Positions 44,757-54,992 are shown, numbered from the stretch's first letter. The stretch: DNA of 64,000 nucleotides from Flavobacterium degerlachei (GCF_900106645.1 NZ_FNMV01000006.1:1-64000), one strand, 5' to 3'. Numbers and translations: made by a program. Notes: a model not told the origin generated them from the sequence alone.

Positions 44757-47438
44757 CTAATCCGCTATATTTGGGTTCAACCATTTTGTTGCCATATCGG
44801 TAGAAATACTTCTGCGTTTTGCGTAATCAATAACCTGGTCTTCTTTAATTTTTCCAAGTCCGAAATACTTACTTTCTGGATTTCCAAAATAATATCCAGA
44901 AACAGATGATGCTGGCCACATTGCCATACTCTCGGTCAAGGTTACTCCTATTTCTTGTTCTACATTCAGCAATTTCCAAATTGTTGGTTTTTCTAAATGG
45001 TCGGGACAAGCCGGATAACCTGGCGCAGGACGAATTCCTTTATAAACTTCTTCAATCATTGCCTCGGTAGTTAAATTTTCATCAGAAGCATAACCCCAAA
45101 TTTCTCTACGGATTTTTTCGTGCAAATATTCTGCGAAAGCTTCTGCAAAACGATCCGCCAATGCTTTGACCATAATCGAATTGTAATCGTCTAAATCCTT
45201 TTCGAATTCAGCCGCCCATTCATCAACACCAAAACCTGTAGTCACACAAAAAGCACCCATGTAATCTATTTTTCCACTGTCTTTTGGAGCAATGAAATCA
45301 GATAAGGCAATATTTGGCGCTCCTTTTGTTTTTTGAGATTGTTGGCGCAAAGTCAAGAATGTCTGTAATGGTTTTCCGTTTTCATCCGTTAATTCAATAT
45401 CATCATCATTGACTTGATTTGCAGGGAAAATTCCGTAGATTCCTTTGGCAGTCAGTTTCTTTTCTCTCAAAATAACTTCCAACATTTCATTAGCGTCCGC
45501 AAAAACCGAAGTCGCTTGCTCACCAACCACTTCATCTGTCAAAATCGCTGGGTATTTACCAAACAATTCCCATGTTCTAAAAAATGGCGTCCAGTCAATG
45601 TAAGGAACCAACACGTCCAATTCTACTTCGATCACTTGCTCGCCTAGTACATTTGGTTTCACAGGAGTAAAATTATCCCAATCCAATTGTAATTTATTTT
45701 TACGTGCTTGCTCAATGGTCAAGAAATTTTTGTCACGCGAACGGTTTAAAAACGTCTCTCTAAACGCATCATACTCTGCTCTAATATCACTTGCATATAT
45801 TTTTTTATCCTTGTTTAACAAACTTCCAGCAACCGTTACTGCTCTCGAAGCATCATTAACATGAATTACAGTTTCTCTATATTGAGGCGCAATTTTCACG
45901 GCAGTATGTGCTCTGGAAGTTGTTGCTCCACCAATCATAACTGGAATTTTCAGGCCTTTCTTATCTAATTCCTTAGCTAGATACACCATTTCATCAAGTG
46001 AAGGAGTAATCAAACCACTTAAACCAATAATATCTACATTATGTTCTATAGCAGCTGCAATAATTTTTTCGGGAGGTACCATAACTCCTAAATCTACAAT
46101 TTCATAGTTATTACATGCCAACACTACGGAAACAATATTTTTACCTATATCATGTACATCTCCTTTTACCGTTGCCATCAAGATTTTACCATTCCCCTGT
46201 TTGTCACCAGCCTGTTTTGATGCTTCAATAAATGGCAATAGATACGCCACGGCTTTTTTCATTACACGTGCTGATTTAACAACCTGGGGCAAAAACATTT
46301 TTCCTGAACCAAATAAATCTCCAACTACATTCATTCCAGTCATCAGGTTAATTTCGATAACTTCGATAGGTTTTGCAGCTGCGAGTCTGGCTTCTTCAAT
46401 ATCTAAAAGAATAAATTCATCAACTCCTTTTACTAATGAATGTGTTAATCGTTCCTGAATAGTTCCCGAACGCCATTCTTGGATCGCTTTTTCATTACTT
46501 TTTACATCTCCTTTTACATTTTCGGCAAAATCCAATAGTCTTTCAGTAGCATCGTCTCTTCTATTCAGAATTACATCTTCAACGCGTTCCAGTAAATCTT
46601 TTGGAATTTCGTCATAAATAGAAAGCATTTCTGGATTTACGATTCCCATCGTCATACCGTTTTGAATTGCATGATACAAGAAAACGGAATGCATCGCTTC
46701 CCGAACGGTATCATTTCCTCTGAATGAGAACGAAACATTACTCACGCCACCACTTATGTGTGCATGAGGTAAATTTTCGCGAACCCATTTGGTTCCTCTA
46801 AAGAAATCCAAAGCATTCAGGCGGTGTTCTTCCATTCCTGTTGCAACCGGAAATATATTTAAATCGAAAATAATATCCTGTGGAGGAAAACCAACTTTGT
46901 TTACCAAAATATCATACGAACGCTGGCATATTTCTACTCGACGATCGTAATTATCAGCTTGTCCTACCTCATCAAAAGCCATGACAATTGCTGCAGCACC
47001 GTAACGCTTGATCAATTTAGCATGATGAATAAATTGCTCTTCTCCTTCTTTTAATGAAATCGAGTTTACCACACTTTTTCCTTGCACAACCTTAAGTCCT
47101 GCCTCGATAATGTCCCATTTTGAACTATCAATCATGATAGGCACACGCGAAATATCTGGTTCAGCAGCAATTAAATTCAGGAATTTTGTCATAGCATATT
47201 CACCATCAAGCATTCCTTCATCCATATTAATATCGATGATTTGTGCGCCACCTTCTACTTGCTCTTTGGCAATGCTGAGTGCTTCTTCGTATTTTTCTTC
47301 CTTAATTAATCGAAGGAATTTTCTAGAACCTGTAACATTGGTACGTTCCCCAATATTCACAAATACGCTATCTGGCGTAATGATTAATGGTTCTAATCCC
47401 GATAATACAAGGTTTTTTCTAGTTTCTGCTTGTGCCAT
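44757..47438 (-). CDS. metH: Methionine synthase, C-terminal part (folate, B12 and activation modules)
   Basis: The 893-residue protein carries the pterin-binding domain ([15 protein letters not shown]), the cap and B12-binding domain ([10 protein letters not shown], the base-off His motif), and the C-terminal AdoMet activation domain ([13 protein letters not shown]). It lacks the homocysteine-binding domain, which is the separate upstream gene. Together they total 1226 residues, as in E. coli MetH. It is 83 bases downstream of the N-terminal gene. Confidence 0.94.
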   Translation of the reverse strand: MAQAETRKNLVLSGLEPLIITPDSVFVNIGERTNVTGSRKFLRLIKEEKYEEALSIAKEQVEGGAQIIDINMDEGMLDGEYAMTKFLNLIAAEPDISRVPIMIDSSKWDIIEAGLKVVQGKSVVNSISLKEGEEQFIHHAKLIKRYGAAAIVMAFDEVGQADNYDRRVEICQRSYDILVNKVGFPPQDIIFDLNIFPVATGMEEHRLNALDFFRGTKWVRENLPHAHISGGVSNVSFSFRGNDTVREAMHSVFLYHAIQNGMTMGIVNPEMLSIYDEIPKDLLERVEDVILNRRDDATERLLDFAENVKGDVKSNEKAIQEWRSGTIQERLTHSLVKGVDEFILLDIEEARLAAAKPIEVIEINLMTGMNVVGDLFGSGKMFLPQVVKSARVMKKAVAYLLPFIEASKQAGDKQGNGKILMATVKGDVHDIGKNIVSVVLACNNYEIVDLGVMVPPEKIIAAAIEHNVDIIGLSGLITPSLDEMVYLAKELDKKGLKIPVMIGGATTSRAHTAVKIAPQYRETVIHVNDASRAVTVAGSLLNKDKKIYASDIRAEYDAFRETFLNRSRDKNFLTIEQARKNKLQLDWDNFTPVKPNVLGEQVIEVELDVLVPYIDWTPFFRTWELFGKYPAILTDEVVGEQATSVFADANEMLEVILREKKLTAKGIYGIFPANQVNDDDIELTDENGKPLQTFLTLRQQSQKTKGAPNIALSDFIAPKDSGKIDYMGAFCVTTGFGVDEWAAEFEKDLDDYNSIMVKALADRFAEAFAEYLHEKIRREIWGYASDENLTTEAMIEEVYKGIRPAPGYPACPDHLEKPTIWKLLNVEQEIGVTLTESMAMWPASSVSGYYFGNPESKYFGLGKIKEDQVIDYAKRRSISTDMATKWLNPNIAD

Positions 47439-47521
47439 TTTTTATTTTTTTGTGCCTTTAACTCAATAATCATATTGAATTCATAGCTATAATTCAGACG
47501 CGATAAATCAACGTCTCTTCA

Positions 47522-48523
47522 TTACATTGTTGCTGTTGATACTCTTGGTTTATAATACTTGGCGATATCAGCAATCAATTTGATATGTTCTGGTGTTGTA
47601 CCACAACAACCACCTATTATGTTTACTAAATTATCGTCTAGATAGGTCTTGATTTGTGCTTGCATTTCTGCTGGTGTTTCGTCATATTCTCCAAATGCGT
47701 TTGGCAATCCTGCGTTGGGATGCGCCGACACATTGAATGAAGTGTTTTGCGACAAAGTCTGCAAATACGGTTTTAACAAATCAGCTCCAAGAGCACAATT
47801 AAATCCTACACTCAACAACGGAATATGCGAAACCGAAACCAAGAACGCTTCTACTGTTTGCCCAGAAAGTGTTCTTCCCGAAGCATCAGTAATTGTTCCT
47901 GAAACCATGATTGGAATATCAATGTTGCGTTCGTCTTTTACTTCTTCGATTGCAAAAAGTGCTGCTTTGGCATTTAGTGTATCGAAAATAGTTTCTACCA
48001 ACAATAAATCACTTCCGCCATCAATTAATGCTTCTACTTGTTGCTTGTATGCGATACGCAAATCATCAAAAGTTACCGCTCTATAACCAGGATCATTTAC
48101 ATCTGGCGACATACTTGCTGTTCTGTTTGTTGGTCCTATTGAACCGGCTACAAAACGAGGTTTCTCCGGATTTTTAGCTGTCCATTCATCGGCTACTTCA
48201 CGGGCTATTTTTGCCGACTCGTAATTCAATTCATACACATATTCTTCTAGGAAATAATCGGCCATACCGATGGTCGTTCCTGAGAAGGTATTGGTTTCAA
48301 CAATATCAGCTCCTGCTTCAAAATAAGCAGCATGCACGGCTTTTATAGCCTGTGGTTGTGTGAGTGATAATAAATCGTTGTTTCCTTTTAGAGAATGTGG
48401 GAAATCTTTGAAACGCTCTCCGCGAAAATCTTCTTCGGAGAAATTGTAACGTTGCAACATAGTTCCCATGGCTCCATCGAGGATGAGTATGTTTTTTTTG
48501 ATGGCTTCGTGAATGCTTGACAT
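47522..48523 (-). CDS. metH: Methionine synthase, homocysteine-binding part
   Basis: The 333-residue protein is the homocysteine S-methyltransferase barrel. The start [20 protein letters not shown] and the zinc cysteines in [13 protein letters not shown] and [13 protein letters not shown] fit. It is the first gene behind the SAM riboswitch, followed by the C-terminal MetH gene and metF. Splitting MetH at this linker is common in Bacteroidota, so it is probably not a frameshift. Confidence 0.92.
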   Translation of the reverse strand: MSSIHEAIKKNILILDGAMGTMLQRYNFSEEDFRGERFKDFPHSLKGNNDLLSLTQPQAIKAVHAAYFEAGADIVETNTFSGTTIGMADYFLEEYVYELNYESAKIAREVADEWTAKNPEKPRFVAGSIGPTNRTASMSPDVNDPGYRAVTFDDLRIAYKQQVEALIDGGSDLLLVETIFDTLNAKAALFAIEEVKDERNIDIPIMVSGTITDASGRTLSGQTVEAFLVSVSHIPLLSVGFNCALGADLLKPYLQTLSQNTSFNVSAHPNAGLPNAFGEYDETPAEMQAQIKTYLDDNLVNIIGGCCGTTPEHIKLIADIAKYYKPRVSTATM

Positions 48524-48608
48524 AACTTTTTATTTCTTGTAAACCACAATGTGAATTGGGATCTATACTTTTGATTAATAATTACAAAAGTTCACTATAT
48601 AAATTCTT

Positions 48609-48686
48609 TAGCCCTGATGGAAGCGGCATCCTTTTACTCTGGGGTTCAGAATAAAAGATATAGCGTACAGCAGGAAGGATGATGGC
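48609..48686. repeat. TAGCCCTGATAG repeat element, copy D, inside the metH leader
   Basis: The plus strand reads TAGCCCTGATGGAAGCGGCA and then ATCCTTTTAC, a hairpin centre, TAAAAGATATAGCGTACAGC and AGGAAGGATGATGGC. It is the most divergent full-length copy, and it lies between the riboswitch and the metH ATG. CCTG/CAGG pairing is kept. Confidence 0.6.
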
Positions 48687-48770
48687 AAAAAAGCACCAAT
48701 CATTCGCTCTAAAAAAATATCGATATGTTGTCAAGAAAAGGTTTGAGAAATACTGTGGAAGTATTCTTGT

Positions 48771-48893
48771 GTTATCTATCTTAGATGTTGAAACAAGTTC
48801 AGCATAAAGTAGAATGTAGCACCTTCTTTATAAGATAAAGGGTTGCTAAGGTTTCATCGGGTCTTTCCCTCCGCCTTTCGTGATAACTGTCAA
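48771..48893 (-). promoter_or_regulatory. SAM-I (S-box) riboswitch upstream of metH
   Basis: On the minus strand the aptamer starts with GTTATC (P1, pairs with GATAAC at the 3' end). Then come CACGAAAGGCGGAGGGAAAG and GACCCGATGAAACCTTAGCA, then ACC, and after the P3 loop GAAGGTGCTACATTCTAC. These are the conserved S-box core elements. It would bind S-adenosylmethionine and control metH-metH-metF. A weak hairpin (AATACT/AGTATT, 48769-48752) just downstream is a candidate expression platform. Confidence 0.9.
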
Positions 48894-48920
48894 TAAATAT
48901 AGGAACACTGCAAAGAAAAG

Positions 48921-48956
48921 ATATAGCGTTAACACTTGCAAGTATTAACGCTATAT
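48921..48956. terminator. Intrinsic terminator of the ferredoxin-NADP reductase gene
   Basis: ATATAGCGTTAA (48921-48932) pairs with TTAACGCTATAT (48945-48956), with T-runs on both strands. It separates the sulfate assimilation cluster from the metH leader. Confidence 0.85.
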
Positions 48957-48982
48957 TTTTTTATTGGTTTTTATTCGAATTG

Positions 48983-50035
48983 TTACACAATGGCTTTAAC
49001 CACTGCTTTTGGGGCTTCTTTACGAGTTCCGTCAAATCCGTCAACTCCAGAAACTGTTGTATATTTTAGTACATAACGTTTCCCTGGATTGATAATTTGG
49101 TAGGCTGCCTGACACATTAATGTCGCCTCGTGAAAACCACAAAGGATTAATTTCAGTTTACCTGGGTAGGTATTGACATCTCCAATGGCAAAAATACCTG
49201 GAATGTTCGTTTGGTAATCTAAAGCATTATTTACTTTGATTGCATTTTTTTCTATTTCTAATCCCCAGTTCCCGATAGGACCTAATTTTGGCGTAAGACC
49301 AAAAAGCGGAATAAAGTAATCTGTAGGAATGGTTCTTTGCGCTCCATTTTCATCGATTACAATCGACTCGATGTGCTCTGCTCCGTTTAATCCTACTACC
49401 TCAGCCGGAGTAATCATACGTATTTTTCCTGAATCTTTTAGTTCCTGTACTTTTTCAACAGAATCTAATGCGCCACGGAATTCGTTACGACGGTGAATCA
49501 ATGTCACCTCTGATGCTACATCTGTCAAGAAAATACTCCAGTCAAGCGCTGAATCTCCTCCACCTGCAATCACAACTCTTTTATCTCTAAACTCTTCTGG
49601 ATCTTTGATAAAGTACTTAATTCCTTTATTTTCATAGAAAGCGATTCCGTCGATAAGTGGTTTTCTAGGTTCAAAACTTCCTAAACCACCTGCAATAGCA
49701 ACTACTTTAGCATGAAACTCAGTCCCTTCATTTGAAGTTACAATAAAACTTCCGTCTTCTTGTTTTACGATTGTTTCAGCGCGTTCTCCTAATGTAAATC
49801 CTGGCTCAAATTGTTTGATTTGTTCCATTAAATTATCTACTAAATCACCTGCTAATACTTCAGGGAATCCTGGAATATCATAAATAGGTTTTTTAGGATA
49901 TAATTCTGATAACTGCCCACCTGCTTGTGGTAAAGCATCTAATATATGGCATTTTAATTTTAATAATCCTGCTTCAAAAACGGCAAATAAACCAGTTGGT
50001 CCGGCTCCTATTATAAGGATATCTGTTTCAATCAT
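48983..50035 (-). CDS. Ferredoxin-NADP reductase-like (TrxB-type) flavoprotein
   Basis: The 350-residue protein has two dinucleotide folds (IIGAGPTGLFAVFEAG and VVIAGGGDSALDW) and the GIFAIGDV motif. It lacks the CxxC redox pair of thioredoxin reductase, which fits the YumC-type ferredoxin-NADP reductase. Its position after the sulfite reductase cluster suggests it reduces ferredoxin for sulfite reduction. It ends the cluster before the terminator. Confidence 0.85.
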   Translation of the reverse strand: MIETDILIIGAGPTGLFAVFEAGLLKLKCHILDALPQAGGQLSELYPKKPIYDIPGFPEVLAGDLVDNLMEQIKQFEPGFTLGERAETIVKQEDGSFIVTSNEGTEFHAKVVAIAGGLGSFEPRKPLIDGIAFYENKGIKYFIKDPEEFRDKRVVIAGGGDSALDWSIFLTDVASEVTLIHRRNEFRGALDSVEKVQELKDSGKIRMITPAEVVGLNGAEHIESIVIDENGAQRTIPTDYFIPLFGLTPKLGPIGNWGLEIEKNAIKVNNALDYQTNIPGIFAIGDVNTYPGKLKLILCGFHEATLMCQAAYQIINPGKRYVLKYTTVSGVDGFDGTRKEAPKAVVKAIV

Positions 50036-50182
50036 GTTGTTATTAATTAGCCCCCTAACCCCCGAAGGGGGATTAAAGGAAAGTTTTATTTAATCATAAT
50101 TCACAAAGGAACGAATGATTCTCTCAAAAATAAATGATAAATATCATTCAAACTCTTTGCTCTATTCTCTTTATTCTCTTCT
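50036..50182. repeat. C-run/G-run hairpin and AGAATA tract in one intergenic region
   Basis: CCCCCTAACCCCCGAAGGGGG (50053-50073) can form a hairpin (CCCC... /...GGGG). Next to it a minus-strand purine tract (GAGAATAAAGAGAATAGAG) continues into the end of the Met8-like gene. Confidence 0.6.
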
Positions 50183-50773
50183 CTATATTCTATTTTCTTT
50201 ATTCTTCAACGAAGCTGTGATCTCATTCATCTTTTGGACTTTCTCCTCGAAATCTCCTTTTAAGGTTTTGCGATATTCGTTAAGATTTTCGACCATTTTA
50301 TTAATATCCTCAGGAATCACTTCTTCAAAAAACTCCCGCAATCTTTTGGCCGTTGTCGGTGATTTTCCGTTGGTCGAAATCGCAATCTTTACATTCCCTT
50401 TGGTCACAATTCCCCCCAAATAATAATCGCATAATTCCGGCGTGTCTGCAATATTACAAATAAGGTATCGTTTTCTGCACAATTCAAAAATTCTTTTATT
50501 CACTTCAAGATCATCGGTACAGGCAATAATCATATGCCTTTTCTTGAGCATCTTTTTCTTGAATTTCTTCATGGTCAGTTTTACCGAATCATGCTTATTG
50601 ACTAAGTCAACCAATTCAGGTAAAAACCGTGGAGCAACAACCTCAACATTCGCATTTGGACTTGACTTTAACAAGAATGACAATTTCTCCAAGCCTACAT
50701 TTCCTCCACCCACAATGAGCACGCTAAGGTTATGCAGTTTTAAAAATACCGGGTACAATTCATTCCTTTCCAT
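50183..50773 (-). CDS. Precorrin-2 dehydrogenase/sirohydrochlorin ferrochelatase (Met8-like)
   Basis: The 196-residue protein has the NAD-binding start LIVGGGNVGLEKLSFLL, then LICNIADTPELCDYYLGGIV and ISTNGKSPTTAKRLREFFEE. It would oxidise precorrin-2 and insert iron to finish siroheme for sulfite reductase. It overlaps cobA by 14 bases. Its C-terminal codons and stop (LKNKENRI) fall inside an AGAATA repeat tract, so the tail may be derived from the repeat. Confidence 0.9.
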   Translation of the reverse strand: MERNELYPVFLKLHNLSVLIVGGGNVGLEKLSFLLKSSPNANVEVVAPRFLPELVDLVNKHDSVKLTMKKFKKKMLKKRHMIIACTDDLEVNKRIFELCRKRYLICNIADTPELCDYYLGGIVTKGNVKIAISTNGKSPTTAKRLREFFEEVIPEDINKMVENLNEYRKTLKGDFEEKVQKMNEITASLKNKENRI

Positions 50774-51554
50774 ACACGAGTACCTTATTGTGACTTGATC
50801 TTAATTCTTTATAAAAACCTTTGCTTTTCTTGCAATCGCCTACCACGTCTCCTATTACTATGATGGCTGGAGAGCTTAATTTACTCTCTTCCACTACCGC
50901 TTGAATGGTATTTATTGTTCCTATTCCGACTTTCTCCTCAGGAGTTGTTCCGTTTTGAATAATCGCCACGGCTGTTTCTCCTTTAGATTCATTTTGAAAA
51001 ATAGCTACAATTTCTTGCAGTTTACTCATACCCATCAAAATGACAACAGTTGCCGTTGATTGAGCAGCTAGAGCTACATCTGCTGACAATTTTCTGGCAG
51101 ATGTCGTTCCAGTAATTACCCAAAAACTCTCCGAAACGCCTCTTTTTGTCAAGGAAATTCCTTGAGAAGCGGGAACTGCAATAGATGATGAAATTCCAGG
51201 AACTACAAATGTAGGAATTCCAAAGCTTTCCACATACTCTATTTCTTCACTTCCTCTACCAAAAATAAAAGGATCACCACCTTTAAGACGAACGACACGA
51301 CCATAAGTCAAGGCATTATCTACAATTAGTTGGTTGATTTGCTCTTGTGTATAAGCGTGACATCCTTTTCTTTTCCCAACAAATATTTTTAATGCTTTTT
51401 TAGGAGCAAAAGACAACAGTTCTTCATTAGCCAAAGCATCATACAAAACGACATTCGCTTCAGCCAATGCTTTTGCCCCTTTGATAGTAAGCAAATCCGG
51501 ATCTCCGGGACCTGCTCCTACTAGAGTTACTTGAGGTTCTACTTTATTTTTCAT
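50760..51554 (-). CDS. cobA: Uroporphyrinogen-III C-methyltransferase
   Basis: The 264-residue protein methylates uroporphyrinogen III twice to precorrin-2. It has VTLVGAGPGDPDLLTIKGA, VRLKGGDPFIFGRGSEE, and VVPGISSSIAVPASQGISLT. It overlaps the sulfite reductase gene by 11 bases and the Met8-like gene by 14, so this is an operon making siroheme for the reductase upstream. Confidence 0.94.
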   Translation of the reverse strand: MKNKVEPQVTLVGAGPGDPDLLTIKGAKALAEANVVLYDALANEELLSFAPKKALKIFVGKRKGCHAYTQEQINQLIVDNALTYGRVVRLKGGDPFIFGRGSEEIEYVESFGIPTFVVPGISSSIAVPASQGISLTKRGVSESFWVITGTTSARKLSADVALAAQSTATVVILMGMSKLQEIVAIFQNESKGETAVAIIQNGTTPEEKVGIGTINTIQAVVEESKLSSPAIIVIGDVVGDCKKSKGFYKELRSSHNKVLVYGKE

Positions 51555-53637
51555 CTTTTAGGTCTTTAAGTCTGAATGCTTCGATGGTATCAAAAAAGGA
51601 AATTGCTTCTTGAATGTACTTTACAGCAAATTCTTCAGATGGTTCATTCTTATTGATTTGAAATACTAAATCCTTTAATGTGGATTGTAATTCAATTTTA
51701 TGTGTTTCGATAAAAACAGTATCAAACAAGTCTATTATTCCTGCTTGATGGTTTGTTTTCTGGTTTTCTGATAACAACAAAGCTTTAGCACCATTTACAA
51801 AACCTGCATAGGCAAGATAAATAGCATCTGCCCAGTTTTTATCTTCGAATGCTTCTTGTGCAAATGTCAATTTATCTTTGGCCTCCAATAATAAAGTGGC
51901 CACTAAATCAATTACAACGCCCGCACATTCTCCTACTCCAACCGCTTTTACATAATTATCAGCATTTCCCCAATCAATAAAATCAGCATCGACAAGATTT
52001 GTTGTGTCTGCCAATGGTTTTAGGAATTCGTAGAAATACTTTTCGCCTTGAGCGTCGTAATAATCTAAAAATGATTTACCATTTGCATTAGCTTCAAAAT
52101 CATTTAAGATATAACGTAATGCATCTGGTCCTCTACGACTTGGAATCTTGATTACTTTATCAGAAAAACGTCCTTTTCCGTCTCCTAGAATTCCACCACC
52201 GAGCAATACTTGTAAAGCCGGAGCTACCAGTTTACCTGCGTTGATAGACATTCCTTGAAAACCAATTGATGACATGTTGTGTTGCCCACAAGCATTCATA
52301 CAACCACTAATTTTTATAGTGATTTCTCTGTTCTCCTTATATTGAGGAAATTCTAATTTTAATACTCTTTCTAATTCTTCCGCAATTCCAGTACTACTTG
52401 CGATTCCAAGATTACAAGTATCCGTTCCGGGACATGCGGTGATATCGTTAATCGTATCGTAACCTAAAGTCACGAAGTTTAATTTGGCTAATTCTTGGTA
52501 GAAGAAAGCTAAGTTTTCCTCTTTTATATTTCTCAGCACAATGTTTTGCTTTAATGAAAAACGCAATTCATTGGCTCCGTAATTTTTAATTAATTCGGCT
52601 AAAGCTCTCGCTTTATCGGTATAAAAATCTCCTAAAAGCACTTTGATTCCAATCGCAACATAGCCCGCTTGTTTTTGAGCAATTACATTCGATTGTTTCC
52701 AAGCTTCAAAAGCAGCTGTATCTTCGATAATTACCCTTGGCACTTCTAATAAAGTTTCGGGAATGGCAACATCAAAAGCAGTCGTGTCAATTTCGTAAGA
52801 CTGGTAAGACAACGCTTTTTTCTCCTCGTCAACCAATCTTAAAAATTCATCGCGACCGATATCTTTGATTAAGAATTTCATACGTGCTTTTAATCGTTTG
52901 GCTCTTTCTCCAAAACGGTCAAATATTCTTAAAACCCCTTCTGTTGTTGGGATAATTTGATTAACTGGAATAAATTCTGACAACAACTCGGCGTGATGTG
53001 GCTGAGAACCTAATCCTCCACCTAGCATTACTTTAAATCCGCGCTCGCCATTTACAATCTTTGGAATAAATCCTAAATCATGCAAATAACTCAAGGCAGT
53101 ATCTTTATCAGAAGAAGAAAATGACATTTTGAATTTACGTCCCATTTCTTGACAAATAGGGTTTCTCAAGAAAAACTGAAACATAGCATGTGCGTAAGGC
53201 GACACATCAAAAGGTTCGTCTACATCAACTCCTGCCAATTCACTTGCGGTAATGTTTCTTACAGTATTCCCACAAGCTTCACGCAATGTTATATCGTCTT
53301 TGGCAAGGTTTGCCCAAAGTTCCGGCGTTCTATCCAAGCTCACATAGTGGATTTGGATATCCTGACGCGTTGTAATGTGCAAACGTCCTGTCGAATACTC
53401 ATCTGAAACTTTAGTAATACGCACTAATTGTTCGCTAGTCACCTTACCAAAAGGTAATTTAATACGAATCATTTGCACGCCTTCTTGACGCTGACCGTAA
53501 ACTCCACGCGCTAAACGCAGACTACGAAAACGTTCGTCATCAATTTTACCGTCTTTGAATAAGGCAATTTTTCTTTCTAAATCGATTATCTCTTTTTGAA
53601 CAATCGGATTTTCTATTTCGGTTCTAAAACTTTCCAT
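51544..53637 (-). CDS. Siroheme nitrite/sulfite reductase with a C-terminal HEPN-like extension
   Basis: The 697-residue protein has the siroheme/[4Fe-4S] cysteines CPGTDTC (Cys402, 408) and CMNAC (446, 450). Substrate and siroheme residues appear in RQDIQIHY and LKQNIVLRN. By context, between cysN and cobA, it reduces sulfite. After about residue 560 an extra all-helical region of about 130 residues resembles HEPN domains (AYAGFVNGAKALLL), which is not part of the core enzyme. Confidence 0.9.
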   Translation of the reverse strand: MESFRTEIENPIVQKEIIDLERKIALFKDGKIDDERFRSLRLARGVYGQRQEGVQMIRIKLPFGKVTSEQLVRITKVSDEYSTGRLHITTRQDIQIHYVSLDRTPELWANLAKDDITLREACGNTVRNITASELAGVDVDEPFDVSPYAHAMFQFFLRNPICQEMGRKFKMSFSSSDKDTALSYLHDLGFIPKIVNGERGFKVMLGGGLGSQPHHAELLSEFIPVNQIIPTTEGVLRIFDRFGERAKRLKARMKFLIKDIGRDEFLRLVDEEKKALSYQSYEIDTTAFDVAIPETLLEVPRVIIEDTAAFEAWKQSNVIAQKQAGYVAIGIKVLLGDFYTDKARALAELIKNYGANELRFSLKQNIVLRNIKEENLAFFYQELAKLNFVTLGYDTINDITACPGTDTCNLGIASSTGIAEELERVLKLEFPQYKENREITIKISGCMNACGQHNMSSIGFQGMSINAGKLVAPALQVLLGGGILGDGKGRFSDKVIKIPSRRGPDALRYILNDFEANANGKSFLDYYDAQGEKYFYEFLKPLADTTNLVDADFIDWGNADNYVKAVGVGECAGVVIDLVATLLLEAKDKLTFAQEAFEDKNWADAIYLAYAGFVNGAKALLLSENQKTNHQAGIIDLFDTVFIETHKIELQSTLKDLVFQINKNEPSEEFAVKYIQEAISFFDTIEAFRLKDLKDEK

Positions 53638-53706
53638 CTGTGTTGGCTTATTAGCTACGTGCTGTAATTCTTAAATTTGGATTTTATTAATGACTAAAGC
53701 CAAAAA

Positions 53707-54951
53707 CTATCGGATAAATCCAACTCCTGCTGTTGTATTGGTTGCTGCATCGATTAAGATAAAAGCACCATTAGATTTATTATCGTTGTAAGCATCAAAA
53801 TATATTGCTTTGCTTAACTTGATATTTACTTCTCCTATTTCGTTAATTGCTAATTGAGATACTTCAGTAGTTCCTGAAAAATCAGTTGCAATTACGTTTT
53901 TCACGCTGTCAATTTTAGCTAAAACTCGGTTCGTGTTGTGCTGTACAAAATATTTTGCACCTGGAACTAGTTTTTTACTGTCCATCCAACAAACTGTTGT
54001 ATTGATATCTTTTTCTACTTTAGGCAATTCAGATGATTTTACAATCATATCTCCTCTAGTCACATTGATATCATTTTCTAATTCGATTGTAACTGAAGAA
54101 CCTACTGAAGCCTCGTCAAATTGTTTATCGAAAAAGTGGATATTAGTTACTTTCGACTCTGTCAAAGAAGGTAATACTGTTACAGCATCTCCAACTTTAA
54201 TATTGTTCCCGTATAATTTTCCAGCATACCCTCTGAAATCGTGGTACTCTTCTGTTTTCGGACGGATAACGGTTTGAACTGGGAAACGGGCTTTTCCTTT
54301 TTCATAAACATCTGCAGGCTCTAAAGCTTCAAGGTGTTCTAGAATAGTTTGACCTTCGTACCAAGGCATTCCGCCTAAAGACTCTACTACGTTATCACCA
54401 GTCAAAGCACTCAACGGAATGTAACTTACGTTTTGTTCTTTAAAAGTGCTTTTTGCATTTAGCGCTTCAAAGTCGGCTTTAATTTTATTGTAAACTTCTT
54501 CAGAATAATCGACCAAGTCCATTTTATTAACAGCAACAATTACCTCTTTTACTCTTAATAAATTATTGATAAAAAAGTGACGGTAGGTTTGCTCGATCAC
54601 TCCTTTACGTGCATCAATTAAAATGATTGATACTTGTGAAGTTGAAGCTCCTGTAACCATGTTACGAGTGTATTCTACGTGACCTGGAGTATCAGCAATA
54701 ATGTAACTTTTCTTAGCTGTAGAAAAATAAATATGTGCAACGTCAATCGTGATTCCTTGTTCTCTCTCTGCAACTAATCCGTCAGTAGCCAAAGAAAAAT
54801 CTAAATAATCATATCCTTTTTGCTTGCTGCTTTTTTCTATTGCTTCCAGTTTGTCTGTAGTCAAAGATTGTGTATCGTATAATAATCTTCCGATTAATGT
54901 ACTTTTCCCGTCATCTACACTTCCTGCTGTTGCTATTTTTAAAACTTCCAT
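53707..54951 (-). CDS. cysN: Sulfate adenylyltransferase subunit 1 (GTPase)
   Basis: The GTPase drives ATP sulfurylase. The 414-residue protein has GSVDDGKSTLIGRLLYD (P-loop), DTPGHVEYTRNM (G3) and NKMDLV (G4). It lacks a C-terminal APS kinase domain, consistent with an APS-reductase route. It is separated from cysD by a DUF2490 gene. A heptad tract (54968-54992) precedes its ATG. Confidence 0.95.
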   Translation of the reverse strand: MEVLKIATAGSVDDGKSTLIGRLLYDTQSLTTDKLEAIEKSSKQKGYDYLDFSLATDGLVAEREQGITIDVAHIYFSTAKKSYIIADTPGHVEYTRNMVTGASTSQVSIILIDARKGVIEQTYRHFFINNLLRVKEVIVAVNKMDLVDYSEEVYNKIKADFEALNAKSTFKEQNVSYIPLSALTGDNVVESLGGMPWYEGQTILEHLEALEPADVYEKGKARFPVQTVIRPKTEEYHDFRGYAGKLYGNNIKVGDAVTVLPSLTESKVTNIHFFDKQFDEASVGSSVTIELENDINVTRGDMIVKSSELPKVEKDINTTVCWMDSKKLVPGAKYFVQHNTNRVLAKIDSVKNVIATDFSGTTEVSQLAINEIGEVNIKLSKAIYFDAYNDNKSNGAFILIDAATNTTAGVGFIR

Positions 54952-54967
54952 TTATTTTTTTTTTAAT

Positions 54968-54992
54968 GTTTAAAAGTTTAAGGTTTCAAGTT
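54968..54992 (-). repeat. AAACTTT heptad tract upstream of cysN
   Basis: On the minus strand AACTTGAAACCTTAAACTTT then TAAAC lies about 17 nt upstream of the cysN ATG. Confidence 0.7.
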
